The notes: generated by a model not told the origin, from the sequence alone. A stretch of 64,000 bases of DNA from Hyaloperonospora brassicae (GCA_947650285.1 CANTFL010001383.1:186001-250000), one strand, 5' to 3'. Counted from the first letter of the stretch, positions 33,226 to 45,408 are shown. A program made the numbers and translations.

Positions 33226-34935
33226 CATATCGAGCACTATACAAGTATACCCGTGATCGTGGAGTTACTTCCGCACGATAACCACAAAACCATCTCATCC
33301 ACAACTAAGTTTTTCTTAGACATACTTCCCAGTAGAAGATTGTAGTTCGCCCTTCGGAAGGGTACGCAAGAAGATAAATGAAGCGTAATACACGAAAACG
33401 GAGGACCTCCTCCGAGAGTCGGTCGTATGGTTGCCAGTAGAGAGTTGTGGTCACAAGAAATTTGCGATGACCACTCCACCACAGGCTGATTAAGTTGTTA
33501 ATGCCCGACCCAGCGGAACTAGTAGATTTTGTGTCGACAATAACACGTTTTGCAGCGAGAAGTCGCAATCAGCTACCGATTTTTGCAAGAGGAGATCTTG
33601 CAGTAAATGCGGATCGATCGTATAAACACTGTTGGATATCGGACTTAGAGACATATGTGATGGGGGACGTGACCAAGCTGAAGGTAGTAGAAGCGATTGT
33701 GTGTGCCTCATTTGCATAGGAACATGGAGTATATTAAAGTGAAATGATATTTGTCCGGCCCCCGTCAGCGGCTGGATCGGAAGATCGTATGGAGTCAATT
33801 CGTTGGCCATATCCATTTCTGCTGTAACAAGATTTTCCACTTCATTACTACGCAAGTTTGGTTGGAAGACACAAAGGATGGGGAAAAGCGCACTTATCAC
33901 AATTCCAATTTTGCACACTACGGTGCACCCCTCGCTGTACCGTAGTATGCAAAACTATGCGGATGAGTGTGTGGAATGCGACAAAGGAAAAGGACGCCCG
34001 TTGGAACGTGGAGGGTCATTGGGTAATATGCAAGCGACGTACTTTTTTCGAAATTTGGTTATAGGTCATGGTATATTGCGTAGCTGCAACGATTATTTAT
34101 AAGGAACGCGGACCTAATGTTATGGATCAATCTGTTCTTAGGATATGTGATCGACAAAGCTAGTTCGTCCCTTACTTCCCAGAAGATAGCAGATAATTGC
34201 GCTGAATGCGCGTGGTGGCGGTTTGGTGCAAGCGAGGCAACACGCCATGATTAAAAGAGTGCTTTATGTCGGATTTATTTCGAGCACTTACACAGGTCTC
34301 AAGACAAAAGCAGAGGGCCACAGTGGCCGCAAGCAAATACACGGAAAAGCGTATAGTAAAAATTCTGACAAGATCAATTACGATATAAGCTACGGACGAA
34401 AACCAGAGAGATTCGGAAAAATATGCAGAACGGTTGACGTTTTTTTAGTAACGCAGCGCATTATCATCGCATCAGCGGAGATACACAATTTTACTTAATC
34501 GATGGATGGTACCCGCAATCAGCCTTAAAAAATCAACCTTGCCGCTGGTAGTACTAAAACGCAAGACCGAATTCTACGCAGATGCAGATACAGTATACAG
34601 CGTCAAGATCAACGTGAAATGGCGGTGGTCAATGATCGTCTCAAGATCGATCTGATCTCAACAATTAAGATCGTGGTCTGCTGAATATCGATCGCCGGAT
34701 CTCAAGAATGGATGTATCTTGATCGCGTTAAGGACCGATATGAGCGAAAGATGTCTCATATTTGGTACGGAACTTTACGTGTGGCGAAGGAATGTGAAGA
34801 TACGCAGTGCATTTGGAGATCGCAGGTACCTCCTACAGTTTATTCCCAGTGTACACGTTTCGAAGCTGGCACTAGTGGGAATGGTCCTGGAATGCCTTAC
34901 AAGTCGGTCGAAGGTGGATAAATTAGATTGATTAT
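33226..34935 (+). mobile_element. Decayed gypsy pol (family 2): integrase region
   Basis: The first 215 bp match 8581-8800 inverted. Further on, plus-strand phrases fit an oomycete gypsy integrase: ADECVECDKGKGRP with GSLGNMQATYFF (about 33961-34060) resembles the zinc-binding tail and the start of the core. YLDRVKDRYERKMSHIWYG, then FIPSVHVSKLAL (about 34712-34890), resembles the GPY/F region. All frames are broken. The family differs from A, B and D. Confidence 0.5.
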
Positions 34936-36815
34936 ATTTTGACGAAGCGCCGATGCCGTCATATAACTAGGAAGGTGACAAATTGTAATACGAATTTGAA
35001 GTGGAGAGGATAGAATTCGTGCGATCGAGTCAAATGATACGTTATGATCAAGTGCATTGTCAGTGATTAGTACTTCGGAAGGGGTACAGCGATTTTTCAT
35101 GGATACTCGAGGCAAAGTTGAGTTGCGGTGCTCTAATACGAGAGTTTGATCGTGACAGAGCAAGGAAAAGTTGATTCGTGACGATGCGATCACAAGATAT
35201 GAAATCGGGAGATCATAAACGATCATAAGGTTAGGAGGGGATACGGTATGCAAGGATGTTTCATATGTATGATATGTGTGTAGCATATGCAGACAGGCTG
35301 CATGTAGAGATGAAAGGGGTATGGTATGATCTGTGTGGCAATCAGGAGCCTGGTCGTGGTCAGATGACCAAGAAAAGAAGAATTGTGGACATGAAGACCC
35401 AAGATGGTACTAAAAATTTGTATTGAAATTCCGAAGTGTGATCCAACAAAGAACTACATTACGACTAACTTACCAACCAAGCAAAGGATGGACGATACTG
35501 GATGATCCGCGATCGACGCTTGGAGCTGGTTACGTCGCGGCTAGGTAGAAAAATTCTTCCAAAAGGAAGTGACCAGGCTGGGGGATAGGTTGCTTAACTT
35601 TTCAGTCCTGGATACCAATACAGTTTATCAGCCGTGCGAGAAAAATTCAGGAAGATTGAGCCCAAGAGAATGCCGGATCACATTGTTTGTCGATCATGCC
35701 CTGTATATTAATCGGAGGATGGATCTCCAACGTGTCCTAGATCGTGATCGCCGTTGACGTCTCTGATCACAACATGGAGCCAGACCCGGATCGGTCGCTG
35801 ATCTGCATTGTAAATCGGCAACATGTGAGTCGATTACCAACGTGTCTAGCAATGGCGATCTTCAAAAGATCGGTTCATCGTAAAAGGTTATCAAACCATC
35901 ATGTGGGTTCCGAATTTATGGTGCGATCCCGGTCAGGAAGCCTTTCCAAGGTTCGTGACAATTCATCGAATTAATCTGAGCCGGCGTGGCCAAGTGGTGA
36001 TTACAAGCTTTGAGTACAGGCGTTCAAGCAGATCTTAACAGGGAATGAAACGGATAATACTTCGGCTTAAACAAGCGAAGAACGAATTATTTAATGTGAA
36101 CTATCCCATGTTTGCCAGCTGAATCGTCGGGCAAACTAAAGCAACACTAGATCAGATGATCTGGGAAAGTGATCGGGATAACCAGAGAATTATTGATCAC
36201 GCAGAACCTTGGTATCCGGAAAAGATTGATACTCGGCTGGTGGAAGTTGATCCTGAACCGGGTCTTAAGTATACTCTGAACAGCACATCACGCCGCTGAA
36301 AACACTTGAAGCGTCACCGAAGAGATTGACGTTTGATATTGTGCTGGTGTACTTATCGGAAATAATGAGCCCGGATTCTAGCGCACCGAAAGAATAAAGG
36401 TTCTTTCCTCAGTGAAAGGGATTCAAGGAGAAGGGGGTCATCAAGACAACGAGACACTCGGAAGAGAAAATCCTTAGATCCTAATGAGGAGATCGCATCT
36501 TCAGGGTACCGATTAAACGATAAAGAAAGGATTAGACCGCTGTCTCTTATCTTAAGGTCTGTTACCTCAAGGCAGACCTCGGGTCTTACAAGGTGGACCT
36601 CAAGTCCGTCAAGGTGGACGTCGGGTCTCTTTTGGTCAAGCTACTTCTTTCCACCCAAATTAGGAATCAGGGAATGACTTAAAAATCGAATAGCGGTGTA
36701 TAAGGATAGGAAGATATTACATACTACTCAATTTGCGGTGTACATGGCAAGTCTTCGTTATTTTGAAGGAACTTGTACTTGGTCCGCATGCCTGTTCTGG
36801 AAGCGGGATGCAACA
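34936..36815. other. Decayed element interior, unassigned
   Basis: No intact gene. Open frames such as 35744-35974 and 35569-35757 carry no motif. At 36550-36640 short direct repeats based on tcaaggtggac and gggtct occur. Given the neighbours this is probably the 3' part of the family-2 element. Confidence 0.35.
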
Positions 36816-36829
36816 CCCCCCCCCCCCCC
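36816..36829. repeat. Homopolymer run of 14 C
   Basis: Fourteen consecutive C residues interrupt otherwise AT-rich sequence. It could be an assembly weak point. Confidence 0.8.
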
Positions 36830-36969
36830 GTTGAAGACAGTTGCGTGGAAAGATCATTTGCAAGTAGAACTCTAGGAAGTATTTGATCTGTGGGTTCGTC
36901 GAGTAGCAACACTTCAGAATCCGCTATTAGAAGCGGCCTCCTGACTCCGCCGTCATGGAGACGAGCAAA

Positions 36970-38110
36970 GGTCAGGTAGTTCGTATCCTTGTAACAACAA
37001 GAAAAGGTACAGGAGCGACAATCTTTATAAACGAGATGGCTGTAAGTCCGCTCTCGACCATTCCATCAAGTGGCCTTCTACTGTCCCACCGAGTGAAGCT
37101 GAGTCCATCCCAGTCTGGTTTTATCAAGATAAATATCGACATCCTCATCACGTCTTCCCAAGATCGTATCCCGCTTGCCGACCGGTACACTAGGCGATTC
37201 AAGGTCCGTACGCGGAGTTAGAGCACCCCCTCCGTAAGTCGGTAGTCCAGCATAGTGAGTAGTTTGAGGTTTCATGACACAATTTTGAAAACCGACTCCA
37301 CCACGAATGGAAGAGCGCGATCCTGAAAGCGCGGCTGATGTCGCATCTTCAAGATCATCCGTTTCTTCGCTATCTGGAAACGGCTTTGTTGCAATTCGAT
37401 CCTTTCTTCTCCCTTAGGTAGTGACACGTCGGGCCCTTCGTGTGGCTCTAGACGGTGGAAACTGGGGATTCAAAGATCGCACTGTAACACCAGATTCATT
37501 TGTCAAGATAGTTTGGGATCGATTGAACGGGGACGAAGAACGACAGGCGACCTTACTTCTCGGCAGTTTGGTCGTTCTGTAATCATAACTCTATATATAC
37601 GCAAAGTTCCGAACAGAAAATTGGAATACACTTATCGCAAGCAGAGCAACGCGATTCAGAAGAAAATCACGATCCTTGATCGCGAGATGGCGCTCCAACT
37701 TTAAGTCACGTATCTGGAATTGCAGCTGACCTGGTTAGACCCCTTGATTGGTAGCTTTCATGTGAAGCCGATCAAGATCGCCATTACTGTGGCCCAGATT
37801 ATCTCGGAGCTGATCACGTTCGGTCAAGACAGTGTCGAGACGATCTTGGCCATCGCTGATCGCACTATTGGCATGAAGACACCATTTCTTGAGCTTGGAT
37901 TTCTCGGACCTGCCGCGGTTTATTTCTCCGTCTTCTGCGTCAAAGCTGCGTTCAATCGATCCGCGCCTCGATACAAATGCTGCCGCAGAGAAAAGACCTC
38001 GCGATTAAACATTTCTTGAGCAGAATGATGCGATCGGACACAGTTGCAATTTGAGGCAAGCGATCTCTTGAGCCCGATTTGCGGTCACCTCGCCGACCAC
38101 CTAATGCGTT
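36970..38110 (-). pseudogene. Decayed coiled-coil gene, minus strand
   Basis: The minus strand reads as a charged coiled coil over about 37600-38110 with only scattered stops (VGEVTANRAQEIACLKLQL; ISDGQDRLDTVLTERDQLRD; FQIRDLKLERHLAIKDRDFL). It then continues, less clearly, to 36970. It lies downstream of, and antisense to, the family-2 integrase, the same relative position as the antisense genes of A, B and D. It could instead be part of a gag from an inverted element. Confidence 0.4.
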
Positions 38111-38374
38111 GTTTGTACGCAGCCTGAACCTGTAACTTATACGATGACACGAAACTGAAGACTCTAGACCTCGTCGCTCTAGGATATCCTACTCGAGGGT
38201 TTAAACCCGCGCGCATTTTCGAATTCATCGCAGTATTCGACAGCATTTTGTTGAATGCTAATCTACTGACACACGTGAGTCAGTGTTTCCGTAAAGGTTG
38301 CTTGAAAGACGACGGGGTGAATCCACGCGATTTAACGTCGAGAATTTGGGGCCGCCTACATACAGTATCAGCGA
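38111..38374. other. Flank of element D
   Basis: No gene seen. The last five bases, agcga (38370-38374), pair with agcgg at 45404-45408 as the probable target duplication of element D. Confidence 0.5.
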
Positions 38375-38852
38375 TGTAACGGGATTCAACGTCGGTTGAT
38401 AATCGATATTGCATGTGTGGTGTACACCAGGGATGAGATCCCATTAAAACAATAATATTGGAACACCGTATCAGTTGTTGGGAGCTGACGTTTGTCAGCC
38501 ACCAAATACGAGATCCTTAATAAGGTGCTAATCAGAGCATCGGTATCTAAAATAAGAATGTTTCGCCTGAGGTGTTCTTTTAGATAAAACAAGTAGAGTT
38601 CAGTTCCCCTATTAATTGAATAAAGACACGTGCCTTCTTAAGGCGTCTTAGATCATCAGAGATTCAAGTCGTCTTAAACACAGACTCGTTAGCACACTAA
38701 GCAGTCGATTCGCTGAATCGTTTAGGTCCCTTGAACAAGGACCTAGAGCTGTAAGCTCGTTGACTTAGTGAGTCGAGTTCTTGTAAAGAACAGCTTTGCA
38801 GCTGAGTACGTTAAGCCTTCCTCTGGATAGGAGCTGCGATATCTCCGCTACA
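38375..38852 (+). repeat. 5' LTR of element D
   Basis: 478 bp from tgtaacgggattcaac to atctccgctaca. It contains small perfect hairpins (gctgac/gtcagc with loop gttt; gttctt/aagaac). The primer-binding region cttggtagctt follows. Confidence 0.92.
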
Positions 38853-38949
38853 CTTGGTAGCTTAAGTATTCAATATACGCCTGAGTATGTAAAGACTGAT
38901 TCTGTGTAAGTATGGAGCAATACAGCCCTTATCTGAGACCCAAAATGTC

Positions 38950-40030
38950 TCGCTCGATCAAATGGTTACGGCTCTGGGTCCAGAGTATGTGGAGTTCTTT
39001 GTGTCGCAAGGTCCGGACAATTTGAACACACGCCTCGAGGACTTTATTCAATACTAGACGACCCGCTTACGGCAGGTCCAAGACCAAATAGCCTCGGCTA
39101 TGATCACACGATTTGTGTCTATACCACACGATGAGGATAAGCCTCAGCCAGTTAATTTGTATATTGAGTCCTACTCCGGTAAATAAAAGGAGAATCACAT
39201 CCTCTAAATTCGCGAGGTAGAGATATCTCATAGGTCGGGCATGATACGAACGAGTATTAGAGGGTCGCCGTGGATATCAAAAAAACGCTGGTAGAACAAG
39301 GGAGATGGTACTTACGTGCAGTATGTCCATCAATGACAACTTCCCCACATGGGAAAGTTTGAAGATTATTTGACTTTTGTGCCGCCTAACCAGGCGTATC
39401 GCGTGCGATCATGATTCCTTTCTACCCATTAGTGCAAGAGCGAGTTTTCGGACTACATCGAAGAGTAGAGGACTCTCATTGCTGCTATGCAGAGCGACCA
39501 TCTCCAAGAGGTGGTTCATATGACGGTGTTCATGGAAGTAATTCGTACTGGCTCTTCCAGAACTGAAGTCTTCCGTGTCCACCCCTCTACCGTGGACGGG
39601 GCTGTCGACATCGCGCAAAATGAAGATTATAACTAAGCTTGCCAAGCTCGTTGGGAATGGATATAACTCGAGCTCTATTAGATCAATATCCATGAACACG
39701 TCATCATCTTCTAGACCTGAACCTATGGCTTCAGAAAAGTTGAGGGTGACAGTGAAGATGAAGCGGGGCTTCAAGTCGATGAAGAGCAACGCCTTATCCG
39801 TCCTTGCTATACGTGCAGAATCACTAAGCATTTTTGTCCCGGATGCACATTTTGCAAGCAGCGCCAGGCCCACATGGGTAGAATCCTGGCCAATAGCCAG
39901 AACTCTGGTAAGTCACGAAAAAATGTCAACTTTCAGTAGGTGCGGGTATTCTACTGGGGATGAACTGGGTTATGTAATAACTCAGGGAGGTAAACAGGGC
40001 TTATCGCCACAGAGCGTGTATGTAATTAGG
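38950..40030 (+). pseudogene. Gag region of element D, relic
   Basis: The region is frameshifted throughout. A CCHC zinc knuckle CYTCRITKHFCPGC is readable at 39805-39846. The longest open frames (39409-39873 minus, 39575-40042 plus) are not clearly the original frame. Confidence 0.55.
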
Positions 40031-40038
40031 GATTACTT

Positions 40039-40353
40039 GTGATTGAATCAACTGTAAACGGGTTTGATAACCCTTTATCGAGTATCATCTACGTAGGAGC
40101 TTTAAGCAAATATGCTCGTCGACATTCCCTAGAAGTGATTCATCCGTGTGCTGAGGCGCTGGAAGCGCAAGATAGTGAAACTATCGCGGTTCTTCCGGTG
40201 CCAGGAACGTGGGTCATATCGCCAAAGATTGCCATCAATCAACGCGTGAAGTTCTTGGACTTTAATAGCGTGGAACGCTGCTTAGTCCTTAGCCAAGACA
40301 CGAGATGTGATATCATTTTAGGAACAGCCTGGCTAGAATGTCGTGAGCCATAA
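40039..40353 (+). pseudogene. Aspartic protease of element D, relic
   Basis: One open frame aligns with the protease of A and B: YVGALSKYARRHSLEV corresponds to the D-C-G-A-S segment (the catalytic Asp is changed), and CDIILGTAWLECREP corresponds to DVILGLPWLRRYEP. Loss of the catalytic residue and the short frame show that it is inactive. Confidence 0.6.
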
Positions 40354-41093
40354 ATTGATTAAAGGTCTGAAACCTTTGGCACAACGCGCACGATTCCTAG
40401 TGGAGCGTTGGAGAGTCATGAACCCACCTATGCTAGAATACAAAAGAGCTATTGGCGCAAGTCACTGTCTGGATTGGCTAGTGTGATGAGCATTTGTTTG
40501 TCAGAGTTACTTGACACCAAGCATGTCCATGACGAAATTCCGAGCTAGAATCATCGATGTGTAGTGACGCATCGCCTATTCCGTTGGGTGATGCCCGTGG
40601 TGAATGTGTATAACCAATTGCTGCAAGAACTAATGGTCTAAGGCCGAGGTATCTCGAGCAGAGATTGCATGATGTGCGTGGATTGGCACGTATGAATTCA
40701 CTGAATGAAGTGTTCGAATGAAAAAACACCTCACCAGGTGTCGGTAAAGACATCATCTTTCGTATAGAGCACGTAATGGTAAGAGACAAACCAGGGGACA
40801 CCCCTGTTCCGACCTCCAAGAGGTGTAAGGTCTCGTCAACGAGACGAAGGAATCGTCAGGCAGTAACTTCGAAACGCAAAGGGTCTTTGTCGTTGCATAG
40901 TGATAATAGTAATAATACTCGATATACACTTATCAATGAAGTGACTGGTCAGTATAAGCCTTGGGGCTTTCCCATCTTTGGATGATCGGTTTAAGCTAGA
41001 AGAAATGTCTGATAGTGAGTTTGGTCAAGTCTCGAAGGCAGTCGACTTATCCATACTTGTGGTCATCCGCCACGAGGCTGGGCTGAACTCTTC

Positions 41094-41800
41094 ATGACTC
41101 ATGATGAGTCTGTCCTTGAGAACACGAAGATTGCACTCAGCGCCTGGAGTGGATCCGCGATCCTAAACTATCCCATGAATACCCTATACCCTTTTGTAAA
41201 GGATTTTCAAGACGTGTTGTGTAATGACCCACTGTCCGTATTATCTCATGATGTAGGTGTTCGTCACGAAATTGACGTGGTTAGTGGATTAGGTACTGCG
41301 TTACACGGCCGTAGACCTGACCGAAAGAACAGTGTGACTTCATTGACGACTTCTTTCGTGCTAAGCGCGCGGAAGGAATGTTACGGGAGTGTAAGTCTCC
41401 CCATGCTACGCCCACATGTTGTATCAAAAATAGAATGGTAAGTGTTGCGTTGTTCATGCTTACAACAAGATAAGTGCAGCCACATTACCGGCTCACACAC
41501 ATATTACTCGAAAGTATGTGCTTCAGCACGCCATTGTTCGATTCACCAGGCTCAGTGAACTCAACCTTATCGATGCTTATAACCCATTGCTTATGCTAGC
41601 CAGCGATATCCCGCAAACTGTGGTCAGCACTACAGGTGGTATGCATTGACAGTGGCTTGTAATGCATCAAGTGCTGTCCAATTCCCCGGCTACATTCATT
41701 CGCCTCGTGGCGAAATTGTTCAGACCTCATGGAGGCTATGCACAGACGTACTTTGATGACATATTTTTCCATTGTCGTGCGTAGAATGTCAGTCCGACAT
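41094..41800 (+). pseudogene. Reverse transcriptase of element D, relic
   Basis: SVLENTKIALSAWSGS and YPFVKDFQDVLCNDPLS match the RT entry region, followed by DVGVRHEIDV. After shifts, NLIDAYNPLLMLASDIPQTV, GGMH-stop-QWLVMHQVLSNSPATF and TYFDDIFFH (YFDD at 41749-41760) give the palm core. RNase H beyond this is hardly readable. Confidence 0.7.
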
Positions 41801-42401
41801 AGACAATCATGTTGATCTTTTGTGATCAGTGCCTAAGTGCATGCGCACGAATAAGATGTATGCAAACGCATATTTATACCTCTTTGGCGCTGGAAAAAAT
41901 CCATTTTCTCGGATTATTCATTGGTAAATAAGGCTTACTAGCGGAATTCGCTAAGGTCAAAACCATAGTTGACTGGCCAGTTCCAAAGATACAAAAAGAG
42001 CCCCACACGTGACTTGACCTCGCCTACTACTTGCACAAGGAAAGTGAAAATTACGCAGACATGGATCTGCCACCATCTAACCTCCTTAAAAAGGATATAA
42101 AATGGTGCGCACGATCGCCAATACCAAGTCCGATCAGTCATAACCTCAACACACGCAAAACACACACCGCTGACCACAGGCAACCCGACGTCGCTCATAG
42201 ATGAGATTTGTAGCTCCGATAGACGAGTCAACACGTGCCGTATACACATGCATATTGTTGCATGACTTTTTGACCTTAAGAAGGCGCCGGTGAGCGTGTC
42301 CATCGACAAATTCGCGAGCTCAAGAAACGTGCACGGACATCGTATGTGTCTCTCGCAGCGAGTCAGTCGTTCAGGACGACGTCATGCAGTGCTGAGTTCG
42401 T

Positions 42402-42482
42402 GTCAGCGGTGGGATTTGATCCCACGAGTGCGAACACAGTAGAGCTTGGGTCTACCCCCTTAGGCCGCTAGAGCACAATGAC
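42402..42482 (-). tRNA. tRNA-Leu (CAA)-like gene
   Basis: The minus strand folds into a class II cloverleaf of 81 nt: acceptor GTCATTG/CGCTGAC with one mismatch and one G-T pair, D stem CTCT/AGGG, anticodon stem GTAGA/TCTAC with loop CCCAAGC (anticodon CAA), a variable arm with a GTG/CAC stem, and T arm GTGGG-ATCAAAT-CCCAC, which fits a B box. The discriminator base is A. The long variable arm and anticodon fit leucine. The acceptor mismatch leaves open that it is a pseudogene. It lies in the middle of element D, between the RNase H and integrase regions. Confidence 0.65.
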
Positions 42483-42577
42483 GACATCAAAAAGACAACC
42501 CATACCACATCAAACACACACCACTCACGATTGCCACTGAAAGGCCAATCGGGATCGAGCAGAGCCAAACCCGGGGC

Positions 42578-42620
42578 CCGGTAAAGTAGCTAGCGGCGCC
42601 GCCGCTAGCTACATTACCGG
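42578..42620. repeat. 19-pair hairpin beside the tRNA
   Basis: The inverted repeat ccggtaa-a-gtagctagcggc / gccgctagctac-a-ttaccgg has a 3-nt loop: 19 of 20 positions pair, with a single A-A mismatch. It lies 96 bp upstream of the tRNA-Leu-like gene in the direction of tRNA transcription. Confidence 0.85.
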
Positions 42621-42639
42621 TACTCACGGGGTCTTGGGA

Positions 42640-43130
42640 GTCCATCAGTATGGAACTCATGTTTGGATTACCAAAACAATTCGACTGGTAATACGAATCT
42701 TGTGGTATTCATTGACCGTCTGATCAAGATGGCTTACTTATCGGCGGTGCCGGACTCTATCGATGGTGAAGGTACCACCACGCTGTTCATCGATCGAGTG
42801 TTTCGACAACACGATTTGACTGTGCCCATTGTATCTGATCGAGATCCTTGCTTCACTGGGAAGTTTAAAAATATTCTGTCTTTAAGGTGCTATGCATACG
42901 TTTAAAAGTAATCACAGATGATCATCCGCAGACCGAAGGTCAAACCGAGCGCGTGAATCGTTTCATCGGTGACATCTTGCGCAGTATTTTCGATGAAATG
43001 CCGAACGTTGGAGTTCGATGCTTCCTATCGGTGAGGTTGCGTTGAACAACGCCGTGCATGCCTCCACCGGATACACAATGTTCTACGTGAACGGCCTCTC
43101 ACACCCTCGAGTTCCATAAGCTCTACTACT
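42640..43130 (+). pseudogene. Integrase of element D, relic
   Basis: The core motifs are readable: NLVVFIDRLIKMAYLSAVPD, PIVSDRDPCFTGKF and, after a shift, ITDDHPQTEGQTERVNRFIG, followed by ALNNAVHASTGYTMFYVNG in another frame. It is the same integrase type as in A and B. Confidence 0.75.
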
Positions 43131-43392
43131 GCGTGTCATAGGGCTTGGTGGGGGAGAGGTTTCCGATCGGTTTGCTGAGATCTGGCCTACTACTTTTCAC
43201 ATCTAGGTAAAAGAGTTTCTCGCATCACGATTGAATGTCTTACGACATGTGCGAGACGCACTGGCTGATATCCAAGACCAATAAAAGGAACAAGTAGATG
43301 CCAAAGACATGGTTGTATTGAACGATATGAGGTAGGAGACCACGTATTACTCAATGCTAAAAAAACATTTACAAATGTAGTGTCCGCCGTCT

Positions 43393-43950
43393 TTGAGACA
43401 AAGTTTCGTTCGCGCTTCATTGAGCCACACAGTCGTCGCGAAGAAGGTGCTTGCGTATACGACAATCCTTCCGCGCAAACTGCGCACACATCCTTTGTTC
43501 AACGTTAATTTACGTAAGCCGTTTGGGGGTCCGTCCCACGTGAGCTTAGATGCGCTTGCGAAGCCGTATTTGGCCTTGCTATCGGATGCTGAATGCGAAC
43601 CAGGATGTCAAGTTGAGCTTCCATATGGGTTAGACCCAACTCCAACGCTTGAACTAGAGCTTGCGTCACGACAAGCACACTCTGTGTCTCATCACAGGTA
43701 TCGCAGAGAGAATTCACTTCGAGAAGCAGCTTCTCATGATCCTCCTTCGGTACAACGACTACCATCGACGCTGCTCGATGAGCAAGGGAATCGCTAGTTT
43801 AGTGTGGAGAGACTCCTGGACCGAGGTCGTCGTCATGGCCAATACCATTATCTGGTGATATGGCACGGGTATCCGGAGTCGAAAAACGCATATGAGTATG
43901 ATGTACCCCTTCGACAGGATTACTCATACGCCGTAGAATATTTTTAAGCA
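43393..43950 (+). pseudogene. GPY/F end, linker and chromodomain of D
   Basis: TTILPRKLRTHPLFNVNLRK matches the end of the GPY/F module ([18 protein letters not shown] in A). An acidic linker follows, and after a stop and shift near 43797 comes a chromodomain-like segment (FSVERLLDRGRRHGQYHYLV, WHGYPESKNAYEY) to about 43945. Confidence 0.65.
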
Positions 43951-44815
43951 TCGCGATAAGGGTCATCCTAAGACCGAGAACGCTTCTCACTAATTGTGGT
44001 GTAAGGACACGGGTTGATCCGCAACGTATGGCCAGAACCCGCGGCTATCGGCGTGGCCGAAACATAGCGTGAACAATTTCGCAACCGGCCTCTGGCCTTG
44101 AGCTTGGCGTATTCGTATCGAAGCATCTGTTCTAGACACACATAGGCCACGATGGCACTTTCTCTAAGAGCCGTAATACTGCTGAGGTGTCGTTTTCGAT
44201 ACGCCCAGAAAATGAAGTGGTTATCTTCCTCGTCGGGTAATTCACCGGCGAAAATCAGTACGGACACGCCCTTACTATGCCGAACCGGCTCAAAACGATC
44301 TATGCTCTAAATATGAGCCGTATAGTAACTTTGTGTAGTCAGAGAGCGTTCGAGGTACCTCTCGTGTAGTGCCTGTCTAAAGGCAACGTCCTCGGGAGAA
44401 GCGGCCTCTGCGCCGATGGTCAATGTCGACAGAAAACGACCAATTGCTTGGCGGAGATGCTCCTCCACGTCGGGTGTTGTAAACACATAGCCGCAACAGC
44501 TTTGGAGGACCCTGTCGGTATGGGAGAGACGAAGAGCACTCTCCTCTTGATGAATGATCAGCTCTTGATACTCATTGAGTAGGTTAGTGATGATGGCTAT
44601 CCCAGCATCTGTTGAATGATGCTACGTCGCTGGCGCGTTGGATTCACCACGTTCGACGGACGGATTAAGTGCCGAAAGTTGTCGTTCCTCAGGCACCGGT
44701 GGATTGGGCGTCGTCCCTTCTTCATCATATAAACTGGTATCGCTACCATAGTCCACCTACTCATTTAGATCGAGACAGGAGGAAGGATTCTGGGACTCGT
44801 GAGGTAACGATGACA
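43505..44815 (-). pseudogene. Antisense gene of element D
   Basis: On the minus strand one frame runs from ATG 44815 (MSSLPHESQNPSSCLDLNE) to a stop at 43968 with only three internal stops, all TAG, over about 280 codons. Readable segments include VDYGSDTSLYDEEGTTPNP, LLNEYQELIIHQEESALRL, EEHLRQAIGRFLSTLTIGAE and SPEDVAFRQALHERYLERSL. A second open piece, 43505-43765, is coiled-coil-like (KLLLEVNSLCDTCDETQ). The position, acidic head and coiled-coil tail match the antisense gene of A and B although the sequence has diverged. The sense pol of the same element is far more disrupted. Confidence 0.6.
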
Positions 44816-44925
44816 TAGTGTTTAGTGTTTTGAGCAAACCGTGAGGTTAGGCGCGCACACGCCGTCCTCTTCGAGGAAAGAATTCGATTGACGTTTTGTG
44901 GTAGCGTCAGTCTGGTGGAGGAGGG

Positions 44926-45403
44926 TGGAACTAGGTTACACGTCGACTGATAACCGACATTACATGTGTGGTGTACACCAGGGATGGGATCCCATTAAAA
45001 CAATAATATTGGAATACCGTATCAGTTGTTGGGAGCTGACGTGTGTCAGCCACCAAATACGAGATCCTTAATAAGGTGCTAATCAGAGCATCGGTATCTA
45101 AAATAAGAATGTTTCGCCTGAGGTGTTCTTTTAGATAAAACAAGTAGAGTTCAGTTCCCCTATTAATTGAATAAAGACACGTGCCTTCTTAAGGCGTCTT
45201 AGATCATCAGAGATTCAAGTCGTCTTAAACACAGACTCGTTAGCACACTAAGCAGTCGATTAGCTGAATCGTTTAGGTCCCTTGAACAAGGACCTAGAGC
45301 TGTAAGCTCGTTGACTTAGTGAGTCGAGTTCTTGTAAAGAACAGCTTTGCAGCTGAGTACGTTAAGCCTTCCTCTGGCTAGGAGCTGCGATATCTCCGCT
45401 ACA
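44926..45403 (+). repeat. 3' LTR of element D
   Basis: 478 bp, preceded by a purine-rich tract (ggtggaggaggg). The first ~25 bp differ from the 5' LTR; the rest is nearly identical. It ends atctccgctaca and is followed by agcgg. Confidence 0.92.
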
Positions 45404-45408
45404 AGCGG

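Larger units (their letters stand above)
38375..45403 (+). mobile_element. Decayed Ty3/gypsy chromovirus D
   Basis: Two 478-bp LTRs bound a 7.0-kb element. The LTRs are nearly identical except at their first ~25 bp, and the flanks are agcga/agcgg, a 5-bp target duplication with one change. The interior has a CCHC knuckle, protease, RT with YFDD, integrase core, GPY/F and chromodomain remnants in order, all frameshifted. An antisense frame at the 3' end is far better preserved. The LTR start shares tgtaacgg and the primer site tggtagc with A and B, so the families are related. Confidence 0.88.

Noticed and set aside
35982..36050. tRNA-like start gccggcgtggccaagtggtg
   Set aside because: It looks like the 5' third of a Leu or Ser tRNA, but no anticodon arm, T arm or matching 3' acceptor strand follows.
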